Assembly (NCBI RefSeq): GCF_002093745.1 | Contig: NZ_MTSB01000001.1 | Span: 1-64,000 of the forward strand | From: Pseudomonas graminis | GTDB lineage: Bacteria; Pseudomonadota; Gammaproteobacteria; Pseudomonadales; Pseudomonadaceae | Reading direction: 5' to 3' | DNA: 64,000 nt | Shown here: positions 48,224-55,749 of the stretch, piece by piece | How the letters are laid out: every line of letters begins with the position of its first letter | Numbering within the stretch: the stretch's first letter is position 1 | Position numbers and translations under genes: made by a program | Notes under the pieces: model-generated | The model's database searches: none | What the model was told of the DNA's origin: nothing | What the model saw: the letters and a program-made list of their open reading frames with translations, nothing else

Positions 48224-48457
48224 TTACACGATGCATTCCAGCGAACGGTCCACCATCGCCTTGGCCATTTCTGCCATGTGCGACACCGAAAACGCCAAAT
48301 CACGGCTGGTGCCCTGAGTGCTGTCACCTGATTCATACGCCGCAGTGATGATGCAACGCAGCAGGTCCGACGCGTAATTGAGCGCCTCTTCCTGGCTGAC
48401 AGACGGGTTGACCGTAAAGAGGGCCGGTGGGGGATCGGGGACGATTTTATCGGGCAT
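48224..48457 (-). CDS. DUF6124/DUF3077-type small protein
   Basis: The 77-residue product MPDKIVPDPPPALFTVNPSV..., with EEALNYASDLLRCIITAAYE and HMAEMAKAMVDRSLECIV, matches a small helical protein family common in P. syringae and P. fluorescens (DUF3077/DUF6124). An AGGAG nine bases upstream supports the ATG at 48457; the longer frame runs into the leader. Function is unknown. It is preceded by an elaborate structured leader (48458-48715) that may control it by antisense pairing. Confidence 0.8.
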   Translation of the reverse strand: MPDKIVPDPPPALFTVNPSVSQEEALNYASDLLRCIITAAYESGDSTQGTSRDLAFSVSHMAEMAKAMVDRSLECIV

Positions 48458-48593
48458 GTTTGCAACTCCTGGTCGTTGAGAGGAGCCGCCCCTTTTCGCT
48501 ACCAAACGAGCAGGGTGGCGACCGTACGCAGGTTGGTAGACCGGTGACCAGGCAAGCCGGTGCGTCCGAAGACGCCAAGCGCACGGCCACCAT
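48447..48593 (-). CDS. Possible leader peptide overlapping the DUF6124 start
   Basis: A 48-codon frame starting MVAVRLASSDAPACLVTG and ending HAR stops ten bases inside the DUF6124 gene in another frame. Such an overlap would couple translation, as in phage antirepressor leaders controlled by C4 RNA. The ribosome site is weak, and I cannot tell whether it is translated. Confidence 0.3.
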   Translation of the reverse strand: MVAVRLASSDAPACLVTGLPTCVRSPPCSFGSEKGRLLSTTRSCKHAR

Positions 48594-48715
48594 AAACGCA
48601 GGCCGCAAAAATGCGCCTTGTAAGGAGGCGCATTGCGCACAGGTCACTCAGGTCTACCAAACCTGATCGCTGATTGAGCAGCGACCGACGAAGCCTAGAG
48701 ACCTGAAGGGTCAAG
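48530..48715 (-). ncRNA. Candidate C4-type antisense leader RNA upstream of DUF6124 gene
   Basis: On the minus strand the RNA begins with a cloverleaf-like region. aggtct near 48710 pairs with agacct near 48652, and inside it tcgctg pairs with cagcga. A perfect hairpin follows at 48609-48633 (aatgcgcc/ggcgcatt). Two boxes, ttggtagacc at about 48651-48661 and gtgacc just after it, are complementary to ggtctaccaa and ggtcacc at 48531-48548 downstream. Two-box complementarity between an upstream RNA and the leader of the following gene is the hallmark of C4 antisense RNA. Identity as C4 is inferred. Confidence 0.5.
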
Positions 48716-48916
48716 CGCAATGGGCCGGGATTTTCTCGGAAATTTCCTTCAATTGAAAGAGAGGCGTCCTGCTATTAATTCCTACAATACTTGTCGAAAA
48801 AGGATATTTGCCAAGGTTTTTGTTTCCTGCCCCTCAACGTGCGTACACTCTTTTTATCAAGACGACGCCCAAGCGCGCTTGCTGATTACACGCGTGTGCA
48901 GCGAAAAGGACGGAAA

Positions 48917-49402
48917 GTGGACAGCGAAAGGAACGATGGGCAAAAGCAGGAAAGTCTTAACCTGACATTCAACTACACATTCTTCTTCTGGTTACTGTTC
49001 TCTGTGGTGGTCTTTAAACTGACGCTGTTCGACTACCTGGACGGTCCTTCGGGCGCAGATGAGGTCGTCATGAAGCGTCAACTGCCGCAGGGCGACTGGC
49101 TTTACATCACACGTTATCTGGCACCCGCGACAGACCTGAATACCTTGCGGTTTTACATAAGCAAACGTCTGGAAGGCAGCGACTCGCAGGTGCTGAAGCG
49201 ACTGAACGAAGACAGCCTTTTTCTGCTGACGGACAGCGAACTGAGTGACGTAAAGATTACCGACACGCCCAACGGTGTGGGCGTGGAGGTCACAGGTGCT
49301 GTCTACAGTTATTTCAGCAAACAGTACATTACCGAGGGCGAAACGTTGAAAAGCTATCGGATTACATTGAACCAACGTGATGTGTCCCCGCCCCACAGAT
49401 AA
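48917..49402 (+). CDS. Hypothetical single-pass membrane protein of the accessory region
   Basis: The 161-residue product from a GTG preceded by AAAGGACGG has one helix at about 17-35 (FNYTFFFWLLFSVVVFKLTL). A beta-rich soluble domain contains GDWLYITRYLAPATD and GVGVEVTGAVYSYFSK. The gene faces the Tai4-like gene, with 23 bp between stops. It could be an immunity protein or unrelated cargo; no family is recognised. Confidence 0.6.
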   Translation: MDSERNDGQKQESLNLTFNYTFFFWLLFSVVVFKLTLFDYLDGPSGADEVVMKRQLPQGDWLYITRYLAPATDLNTLRFYISKRLEGSDSQVLKRLNEDSLFLLTDSELSDVKITDTPNGVGVEVTGAVYSYFSKQYITEGETLKSYRITLNQRDVSPPHR

Positions 49403-49425
49403 GGTATGAGACAGCAAGCCTCTGA

Positions 49426-49866
49426 TCAGGGTTTTTTGTAATCTTGCATGTCGGTGTGGGTGGGGTTGATAACGGCTTTTTTTGTCTGCGCCTCCAGCGC
49501 TTTACTGTGGTAAAGATCAAGGCACTTAAGCAGGTCGAATTTTACGCCTTTTATCTCGGACTCGGTAAGAGGGTTCGTATAGTCCCTGGCCAGATAGTCG
49601 TCTACAAACTCCCTGGGCTTTTCGGGGCTTATCTCCCAATCATAATTGGCCCACTCGCGCAACGCAGTAACGCTGCTGCCAGCATCAGTTCCGACAGTTG
49701 GGCTGTATTTGTAAGCGCTCGCAATGCAGGTGGCAAGAACCATGTCCTTATAGTTTTGCGCATGAGTTCTGTGCATGCCCTCTGGTGACGAGGGTCGAGT
49801 AGAGGCGGAGACAGTAGAGGCGGCAAGTACAAAGCAGGTTAGCGCGCTCGTAAAAAATGACTTCAT
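49426..49866 (-). CDS. Tai4-like T6SS amidase immunity protein, orphan
   Basis: The 146-residue product has a signal peptide (about 1-22, ending VSAS). A domain with NYKDMVLATCIASAYKY, TALREWANYDWE and LLKCLDLYHSK matches my recollection of the Tai4 family, periplasmic proteins that block the Tae4 peptidoglycan amidase. No intact effector gene is present. Its ATG overlaps the stop of an upstream fragment (TAATG) that looks like an effector C-terminus, so it seems to be an immunity gene left after deletion of its toxin. Confidence 0.6.
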   Translation of the reverse strand: MKSFFTSALTCFVLAASTVSASTRPSSPEGMHRTHAQNYKDMVLATCIASAYKYSPTVGTDAGSSVTALREWANYDWEISPEKPREFVDDYLARDYTNPLTESEIKGVKFDLLKCLDLYHSKALEAQTKKAVINPTHTDMQDYKKP

Positions 49867-50030
49867 TACTTAAGGCTCCAGAAATTTGCGGCAGCTGTGC
49901 GGTAATCATCGCCAGGTTCGTTAAGGTAGCAATGAACATAAAAAGTGTTTCCGTAAGATAAAGTTGCGTGTCCTTCGTGTTGCTCTATTTGGATATTTTG
50001 AATGTTACTATCCCTTTTTTTGGTCAGCAT
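49866..50030 (-). pseudogene. C-terminal remnant of a probable T6SS effector
   Basis: A 54-codon frame ends in HEGHATLSYGNTFYVH, then a tail RTAAANFWSLK. Its stop overlaps the Tai4-like start (TAATG), as an effector gene would. The Gly-His-x-x-Leu pattern and terminal Phe-Trp recall the end of Tae4-type amidases, but I have not verified this. The frame has no proper start and abuts the hcp fragment, so it is a deletion remnant. Confidence 0.5.
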
Positions 50031-50110
50031 TCCTCCATCGGAGAGCGGATATCGGGGGCAAGCGCTTCGCCTGGGATGCCTTCGATTTTGATATAGGCGT
50101 CAAATGCCAT
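50024..50110 (-). pseudogene. hcp: Truncated hcp (T6SS tube protein) 5' fragment
   Basis: The minus strand from 50110 reads MAFDAYIKIEGIPGEAL, the characteristic Hcp N-terminus, and then diverges and stops after 28 codons. A full Hcp is about 170 residues. It lies immediately upstream of the effector remnant and Tai4-like gene, so an hcp-effector-immunity module probably existed here and lost its middle. Confidence 0.8.
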
Positions 50111-50281
50111 TAGTTAAAACTTCACGGTCTGTTCACGTTGCATACAGGTGTCTGTATGTATCAGCAGCGTAAACGGTATTTTTTTTGGCGTGGTTGCAGA
50201 TGTTCTTTGGTTTTGAATGAAATATCTCCATTTTTTGTCGGAAAGGTATTACAGATTGAAGTCTCTCAGCCTTTCCCCGTG
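50111..50281. other. Unassigned sequence between hcp fragment and cls-end repeat
   Basis: I see no gene, RNA or repeat here. It is AT-rich and may hold the former promoter region of the hcp module. Confidence 0.4.
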
Positions 50282-50382
50282 GACTGGAAAGTCAGGCCAC
50301 TCTTGCAGCGTATCAAACAGCGCTTGTGGGGCTGTATTGACCGGTTGGTGGTGAACATGCTTGATCAGCGGAATTGAGGTGT
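50282..50382 (+). pseudogene. Diverged duplicate of the 3' end of the cls-like gene
   Basis: The frame reads DWKVRPLLQRIKQRLWG and ends VVNMLDQRN with a stop, against DWKARPLWQRVKQRLWG ending VVNLLDQRN in the intact gene (offset 2194). Roughly 85% of bases match, so it is not a recent copy. The convergent TccC gene ends inside it (50365), so it marks the junction between the Tc locus and the chromosome. Confidence 0.8.
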
Positions 50383-53055
50383 ATGGAACGCATCAACTGT
50401 TGAAATGTTAGTGTGCCGACGCTGTTGCGGAGGCGCGCTCAATGGCAGAGCAGGTGGCGTATCTTCCGCATCAGTCGTGGTGTATTGCAGTCCTGCCTCC
50501 AAACCGGGTGGCTTTGATGTCGGCAACGGCGGAGGCATTTCCTGGTCTGGTAATGGCGAACGGCGTGTTGAGGTTGTTGCGAGCTCAACGTGAATATGCA
50601 TATCCAGTTGGCTTCGGTTGAAGACTTTGTCTACGCGTATGGCTGACAATCCAAAGTCTTCTAGAATTCGCTGAGTGGTTTTGCCTGTGGGGGTTTTTGA
50701 TAAAAAAGCGTCTTTGAGTTCTGGTGAGCCGCTTTCATAGCGGCCTACTGTATGCCGTGTCTGCTCGTTTGATATGTTTTCCCTGATAATCCGGTGTGGA
50801 AGCTGGCCAAAAAAACCGTAGTGTCGGGCGACCTCAGTGTATTGAAAAACAGCCACCTCGTTTGCGTAATACCTGCGTTGAGTATTCGGATGGTTGAAGT
50901 TCATATGAAAAGTCCATTCGTCTGGCGCGTAGGTATTCACAAACTCATTGGCTTTGAGGCCCAGTCGCGCCTGTCTGGAGCCTATTGAGTGCTCTCCAAG
51001 AACTCCCCTCTGATGGCGAAGGTTTTTTTCAACAAATTGATAATGCTCGATCGAGTTACTTCTTGCCTGTGCGAGGCGGTCTTCCAGCCCCGTTACCTGA
51101 TAGGGCACCAGGCCCGATGTGTCAGCATTCGACAGAGGATTATTCACTACAAAAATAAACTGATTCAAACCCCCCACATCCCCCGCCGGGTCCGGGTTTA
51201 TCCACCGCTGCAACCACGGCGCGTAATACCTGAACCCGTAGTAATACAGCCCGCTCGCATCGCGCTCTTTGCCCGAATAGCGCACGGTCTTGTACTTCGC
51301 TTCCACCGCGCTGCGGGCTGCCCACCAGGCCGTCCCTCCGAACGGGTAATAGCTTTCGTGGCTGATAATGCTGCCGCGATGATCCAGTTCCAGCGTGCTC
51401 GATCCCAGGTGGTCGCCCACGCTGTAGCGCACCTGATCATTGGCGATGCCAGCCGGTTTTCCAGTTTCCCAGTGCAATACCCGCACGCTGTTGCGACCCG
51501 CCTGGGCGGTGATGACGTGCAGGATTTCCCCGTCGGCCGACGTGCGGATTTCCAGCCCCGGCAGGTAGCGCACCTCGTGGGTCAGCGTACGATCCGAGGC
51601 CCGAGAAGTTGTGATCTTGCGGCAGCGCTGGCCTTGGCCATCGTAGAAGTAACGCTCTTCGTCATTCGGCTCTTGTTTACGTTGTACGGTGGTGAGCCGT
51701 TCAAGTTGATTGCGCACATTCCAGCTCATGGTCTGGCCGCGCACTAATTGCAGCAGGTTGCCATTGGCATCGAAGTTCGCGTTGAAATCCACTTCACTGT
51801 CATCGTCGGGCAGGCTGCGATTGCTGTCCGGGGCGACGTGCATGTTGCGGGTGAAATCATGTGCGCCCTCATGACGCATCTGCAGCAGGTTGCCCGCAGC
51901 GTCGTAGTGGTAACGCTGTTTGTAATTGCTGACCTGACAGGAATCGATCATTGGCAGAGGTTGCAAACCAGGCAAGGCCGGGCCATGACTGGCACCGTTT
52001 CTCACCTCACGGCCGGTGGCTTCGATCAGTTGATACAGGGTGTCGTAGTGGTAGCGGTTTATCGGCTCGATAAGCTGGTTGTCGCAATACCTGTCTGGCT
52101 GGGAAGTATCGTTGATGAGCGCGACATTACCCACCGGGTCATAACTGTAATTCAGCGCTTGCAACACCGAGCCATCTGCAGATAACGCGCTGAGTTCAGT
52201 CAGCCGACCGTCCTGTTGATCATAGGAATAATGGGTGACGACGCCATTGCCGGAAGTCTCCTGCTCGACCTGATTGAACGCGTTGTATCGGGTATCAGCA
52301 AGCAATGGCTGCGGCTGGGAAATGCCCGCTGGCGTCAGGCTCAGTGTCTTCGATTGCCCGGCAACGGTCAGGCCGAACACCTGACGGTTACACATGGTAT
52401 CGGACTGTTCGATGACTTCCCCCAGCGCATTGAATCGCCATCGACTTTGCAACGGAATCGGCTCAAGCAAGGTATCGCGCTCGGTTTCAGCGAGCGGCCA
52501 GTCCGGTGTGGTTCGCGACAAAATAAATCGCCGCGCCTCGGTTAGCGAAGGCCCCGACAATGCATAGTCCGGATAAAAGCGTGTGCCTGCGGTGTCGTCA
52601 TGACGGACGAGCTGATTGCATTGGTTATGCCCGACCGTTGCGTGCATGTCGCCATAGCTGAAGCGCTCAACGACCCGACTTTGCTCGGTGATGGTCAAGG
52701 GGCGCAACATCACGTCGTAAGCAATATTTTGCTCACTGCCATGGCCGTCCCACCCCGTCAGCTTTTGACCTGCTTCGCCCGGCAAGACAAGTCGCCAGCC
52801 GGCATCAACAGTGTTGGTGAGCAAGGGGAGGCCGGAAAGTGAATGCAGTGTGCTGATATTGGGCAACGCATCGCTGCTCAGGCGCGAGTCTCGCTGAGCG
52901 ATGAGGCGTCCCGCCACATCGTATGTCTGAAGGGTCACGCGCCCTTCGGCGGGTTGGCTTGAATGCTGTCGTAGAAAGGCGATGCCACGCACGGTGAGCG
53001 ACCGTGGGTCAGTCGCTGCCAGCGTGGGTGTGTGGGCATGCACAGCTCCGTTCAT
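50365..53055 (-). CDS. Tc toxin subunit C (TccC-like, RHS core), second copy
   Basis: The 896-residue protein has the TccC layout: an N-terminal part with TPTLAATDPRSLTVRGIAFL, RHS/YD repeats, and the RHS-associated core (RYSGKERDASGLYYYGFRYY, WINPDPAGDVGGLN) up to about residue 650. A cargo of about 245 residues follows. TcC with TcB forms a cocoon, and the core self-cleaves to free the cargo toxin. Here the usual NxYxYVxNxP after the core is replaced by QFIFVVNNPLSNADTSG. The cargo has EWTFHMNF and KTPTGKTTQRILEDFG and a Pro-rich tail; its activity is unknown. AAGGA precedes the ATG. Confidence 0.88.
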   Translation of the reverse strand: MNGAVHAHTPTLAATDPRSLTVRGIAFLRQHSSQPAEGRVTLQTYDVAGRLIAQRDSRLSSDALPNISTLHSLSGLPLLTNTVDAGWRLVLPGEAGQKLTGWDGHGSEQNIAYDVMLRPLTITEQSRVVERFSYGDMHATVGHNQCNQLVRHDDTAGTRFYPDYALSGPSLTEARRFILSRTTPDWPLAETERDTLLEPIPLQSRWRFNALGEVIEQSDTMCNRQVFGLTVAGQSKTLSLTPAGISQPQPLLADTRYNAFNQVEQETSGNGVVTHYSYDQQDGRLTELSALSADGSVLQALNYSYDPVGNVALINDTSQPDRYCDNQLIEPINRYHYDTLYQLIEATGREVRNGASHGPALPGLQPLPMIDSCQVSNYKQRYHYDAAGNLLQMRHEGAHDFTRNMHVAPDSNRSLPDDDSEVDFNANFDANGNLLQLVRGQTMSWNVRNQLERLTTVQRKQEPNDEERYFYDGQGQRCRKITTSRASDRTLTHEVRYLPGLEIRTSADGEILHVITAQAGRNSVRVLHWETGKPAGIANDQVRYSVGDHLGSSTLELDHRGSIISHESYYPFGGTAWWAARSAVEAKYKTVRYSGKERDASGLYYYGFRYYAPWLQRWINPDPAGDVGGLNQFIFVVNNPLSNADTSGLVPYQVTGLEDRLAQARSNSIEHYQFVEKNLRHQRGVLGEHSIGSRQARLGLKANEFVNTYAPDEWTFHMNFNHPNTQRRYYANEVAVFQYTEVARHYGFFGQLPHRIIRENISNEQTRHTVGRYESGSPELKDAFLSKTPTGKTTQRILEDFGLSAIRVDKVFNRSQLDMHIHVELATTSTRRSPLPDQEMPPPLPTSKPPGLEAGLQYTTTDAEDTPPALPLSAPPQQRRHTNISTVDAFHTPQFR
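51178..52048 (-). repeat. 871-bp near-identical RHS core, copy in second tccC
   Basis: This matches 53881-54751 (offset 2703) with only about three mismatches seen by eye (near 51195, 52001 and 52024). It encodes the RHS core from ATGREVRNGASHG to INPDPAGDV. Sequence outside diverges sharply on both sides. Confidence 0.9.
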
Positions 53056-53100
53056 ATCTAAACGTCCTTGCCAAATGAGGAAGTCCTTTTCAACGTTCCC

Positions 53101-55749
53101 TTAGTGAAAGCCAGTCTGGATGTTTGGCTGCTGTTTCGGGCGTACAGCAATAATAAAATCAGCGACGGGGAATTCTGCGTCCTCTTGCCGATCAACCCAT
53201 AAAGCCTCCATGCCAAAGTCGTCGAGTACCCGTTGAGTCCGCTTGCCGTTGGGCGTTTTTTTAAGGAAAACCTCTAGCATTTCCGGAGTTTTGTTTTCTA
53301 TTGTCGAGGTTTCTTTCAACGTCTCATCGTTTACGACCCAGCTATTCTTTATAACCGAAGGTAATAGGCCGTAAGTCTGTGTTTTATGGGCGATGGTTTT
53401 ATACTGGTATCGAACGACATCATTGGCATGATAGTCGTTGCTTTTGCTTCTTTTGAAATTCGAGTGAAATGTCCATTGGTTGGGCGAGTAGTCGTTAAGG
53501 AAGTCGTCGTTTTTTTGAAGGTGCTTTGATTCTACGGTGTAAGGGTCGTGTGCGAAGCTGCTGTTATGCTCAAACATCGTCGCTACGAGTTCGGTCGCCT
53601 TGCCGGATTTTTTATCAGCCGCAGCCAATCTTTCTTCCAGCCCGGAAACAAGATATCTGTCTGGCATTTTGTAGGGGGCATCAAGGAATTGCTCATGATC
53701 CCCCCACAAAACACCGGGTCTGGCATCTTGGTTTGCAAGGGGATGGCTATTTGAAGCTGTTGGTTTTCGGCGAGTGGAGGATGCTGGCGACTCAAGCGCG
53801 TACTTCCCCATGTTTCCCAGCCTGTCGCAATAGGTGATTGGGCGGTTTCTGACGTACCCGTACACGTTCAGCCCATCCACATCCCCCGCCGGGTCCGGAT
53901 TTATCCACCGCTGCAACCACGGCGCGTAATACCTGAACCCGTAGTAATACAGCCCGCTCGCATCGCGCTCTTTGCCCGAATAGCGCACGGTCTTGTACTT
54001 CGCTTCCACCGCGCTGCGGGCTGCCCACCAGGCCGTCCCTCCGAACGGGTAATAGCTTTCGTGGCTGATAATGCTGCCGCGATGATCCAGTTCCAGCGTG
54101 CTCGATCCCAGGTGGTCGCCCACGCTGTAGCGCACCTGATCATTGGCGATGCCAGCCGGTTTTCCAGTTTCCCAGTGCAATACCCGCACGCTGTTGCGAC
54201 CCGCCTGGGCGGTGATGACGTGCAGGATTTCCCCGTCGGCCGACGTGCGGATTTCCAGCCCCGGCAGGTAGCGCACCTCGTGGGTCAGCGTACGATCCGA
54301 GGCCCGAGAAGTTGTGATCTTGCGGCAGCGCTGGCCTTGGCCATCGTAGAAGTAACGCTCTTCGTCATTCGGCTCTTGTTTACGTTGTACGGTGGTGAGC
54401 CGTTCAAGTTGATTGCGCACATTCCAGCTCATGGTCTGGCCGCGCACTAATTGCAGCAGGTTGCCATTGGCATCGAAGTTCGCGTTGAAATCCACTTCAC
54501 TGTCATCGTCGGGCAGGCTGCGATTGCTGTCCGGGGCGACGTGCATGTTGCGGGTGAAATCATGTGCGCCCTCATGACGCATCTGCAGCAGGTTGCCCGC
54601 AGCGTCGTAGTGGTAACGCTGTTTGTAATTGCTGACCTGACAGGAATCGATCATTGGCAGAGGTTGCAAACCAGGCAAGGCCGGGCCATGACTGGCACCG
54701 TTCCTCACCTCACGGCCGGTGGCTTCAATCAGTTGATACAGGGTGTCGTAGGTATAGCGACTGATCGGCTCGATGCATTGGTTGTTGGTGAAATTGTCCA
54801 TCTGCGAAGCATCTTCAAGGCGCAGGATGTTGCCAACCGGGTCATAGCTATAGAAGAGCATCTGCAACGCAGAACCCTGCGCCGACGTTGAGCTGAGAGT
54901 AGCAAGCCGGCCGTCCTGCCGGTCGTATGAGTAACGGCTCACCACACCGTTGCCAGCGGTTTCCTGCTCTATTTGGTCGAAGGCGTTGTAGTGGGTCTCG
55001 CTGAGCAGTGCGTGCTGTTGCGCACCGCCCGCCAACGTTAACCTCGCTTCTTTTAACTGTCCGGCAACGGTATGGCTAAACACCTGCCGATTGCCTTTTG
55101 CATCGGTCTGTTCGACGACGTCGCCCACTGCATTAAAAGCCCGGCGGGTTTGCAGACCGATCGGCTCCAGCCGTGCTGTAGGGCCAGGCTCATCTGATGG
55201 CCAATCCGTTTTTTCGGTCATGAGTGTGAAGTGTCGGGTTTCGCTCAGTGCCGAGCCGTGAAGCCCGTAATCATCGAAAAGAAGAGTGCCCGCGTGGCCA
55301 TCATGGCGAATCAGTTGATTGCGCTGATTGTGTCCGCCTGAATTCATTCCGCCGTAAGTAAACACGTCCACAACACGCGTTTGCTCGACAATTTTTTCCG
55401 GACGTAACAGGGCGTCGTACTCAACCTGGCGCTCGCTGCCTCGGCCGTCCCAGTCAGCCAGGACCTGACCGCCTTCGCCGAACAGTGCAAGTCGCCACCC
55501 TGCATCGACACTTTCCGTGAACAGTGCGCTGCCACTCAGGCTGTGAAGGTTGATTCGGTTTGCGCGCTCAAGACGGGGATCGATGGCCGCGATCAGCCGA
55601 CCTGCCGGATCGAAGCGCTGACCTGTCACTCGCGCCACGGCGACTTCCTCCGCCTGGCTCCGGTACAACTGGACATGACCTACGCTCAGTCCCCTCGCGT
55701 CCAGAGCGAACAGTTCCGGCGTATGGGAATGCAGCGCGCTACTGAACAT
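53101..55749 (-). CDS. Tc toxin subunit C (TccC-like, RHS core), first copy
   Basis: The 882-residue protein has the same layout as its downstream neighbour. It starts MFSSALHSHTPELFALDARG, followed by RHS repeats, the core ending INPDPAGDVDGLNVYGYVRNRP, and a cargo of about 235 residues after YCDRLGN. The cargo carries QWTFHSNFKR, HANDVVRYQYK, YGLLPSVI and KTPNGKRTQRVLDDFGMEALWVD, which line up with the second copy's cargo at low identity. Its start overlaps the tcB gene by 11 bp, so it is co-translated with its cocoon partner. Confidence 0.9.
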   Translation of the reverse strand: MFSSALHSHTPELFALDARGLSVGHVQLYRSQAEEVAVARVTGQRFDPAGRLIAAIDPRLERANRINLHSLSGSALFTESVDAGWRLALFGEGGQVLADWDGRGSERQVEYDALLRPEKIVEQTRVVDVFTYGGMNSGGHNQRNQLIRHDGHAGTLLFDDYGLHGSALSETRHFTLMTEKTDWPSDEPGPTARLEPIGLQTRRAFNAVGDVVEQTDAKGNRQVFSHTVAGQLKEARLTLAGGAQQHALLSETHYNAFDQIEQETAGNGVVSRYSYDRQDGRLATLSSTSAQGSALQMLFYSYDPVGNILRLEDASQMDNFTNNQCIEPISRYTYDTLYQLIEATGREVRNGASHGPALPGLQPLPMIDSCQVSNYKQRYHYDAAGNLLQMRHEGAHDFTRNMHVAPDSNRSLPDDDSEVDFNANFDANGNLLQLVRGQTMSWNVRNQLERLTTVQRKQEPNDEERYFYDGQGQRCRKITTSRASDRTLTHEVRYLPGLEIRTSADGEILHVITAQAGRNSVRVLHWETGKPAGIANDQVRYSVGDHLGSSTLELDHRGSIISHESYYPFGGTAWWAARSAVEAKYKTVRYSGKERDASGLYYYGFRYYAPWLQRWINPDPAGDVDGLNVYGYVRNRPITYCDRLGNMGKYALESPASSTRRKPTASNSHPLANQDARPGVLWGDHEQFLDAPYKMPDRYLVSGLEERLAAADKKSGKATELVATMFEHNSSFAHDPYTVESKHLQKNDDFLNDYSPNQWTFHSNFKRSKSNDYHANDVVRYQYKTIAHKTQTYGLLPSVIKNSWVVNDETLKETSTIENKTPEMLEVFLKKTPNGKRTQRVLDDFGMEALWVDRQEDAEFPVADFIIAVRPKQQPNIQTGFH
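53881..54751 (-). repeat. 871-bp near-identical RHS core, copy in first tccC
   Basis: This is the partner of 51178-52048. Recombination between the two would delete about 2.7 kb and leave one tccC gene with the first gene's N-terminus and the second gene's cargo. Confidence 0.9.

Noticed and set aside
48499..48720. Minus-strand 73-codon frame in the DUF6124 leader as a protein gene
   Set aside because: The region is better explained by RNA structure; the frame lacks a ribosome site and ends before the gene without overlap.
50138..50281. Plus-strand frame leading into the cls-end duplicate read as a new gene
   Set aside because: Only the 3' part resembles cls; the upstream part has no homology or good ribosome site, so it was treated as a gene-end remnant.
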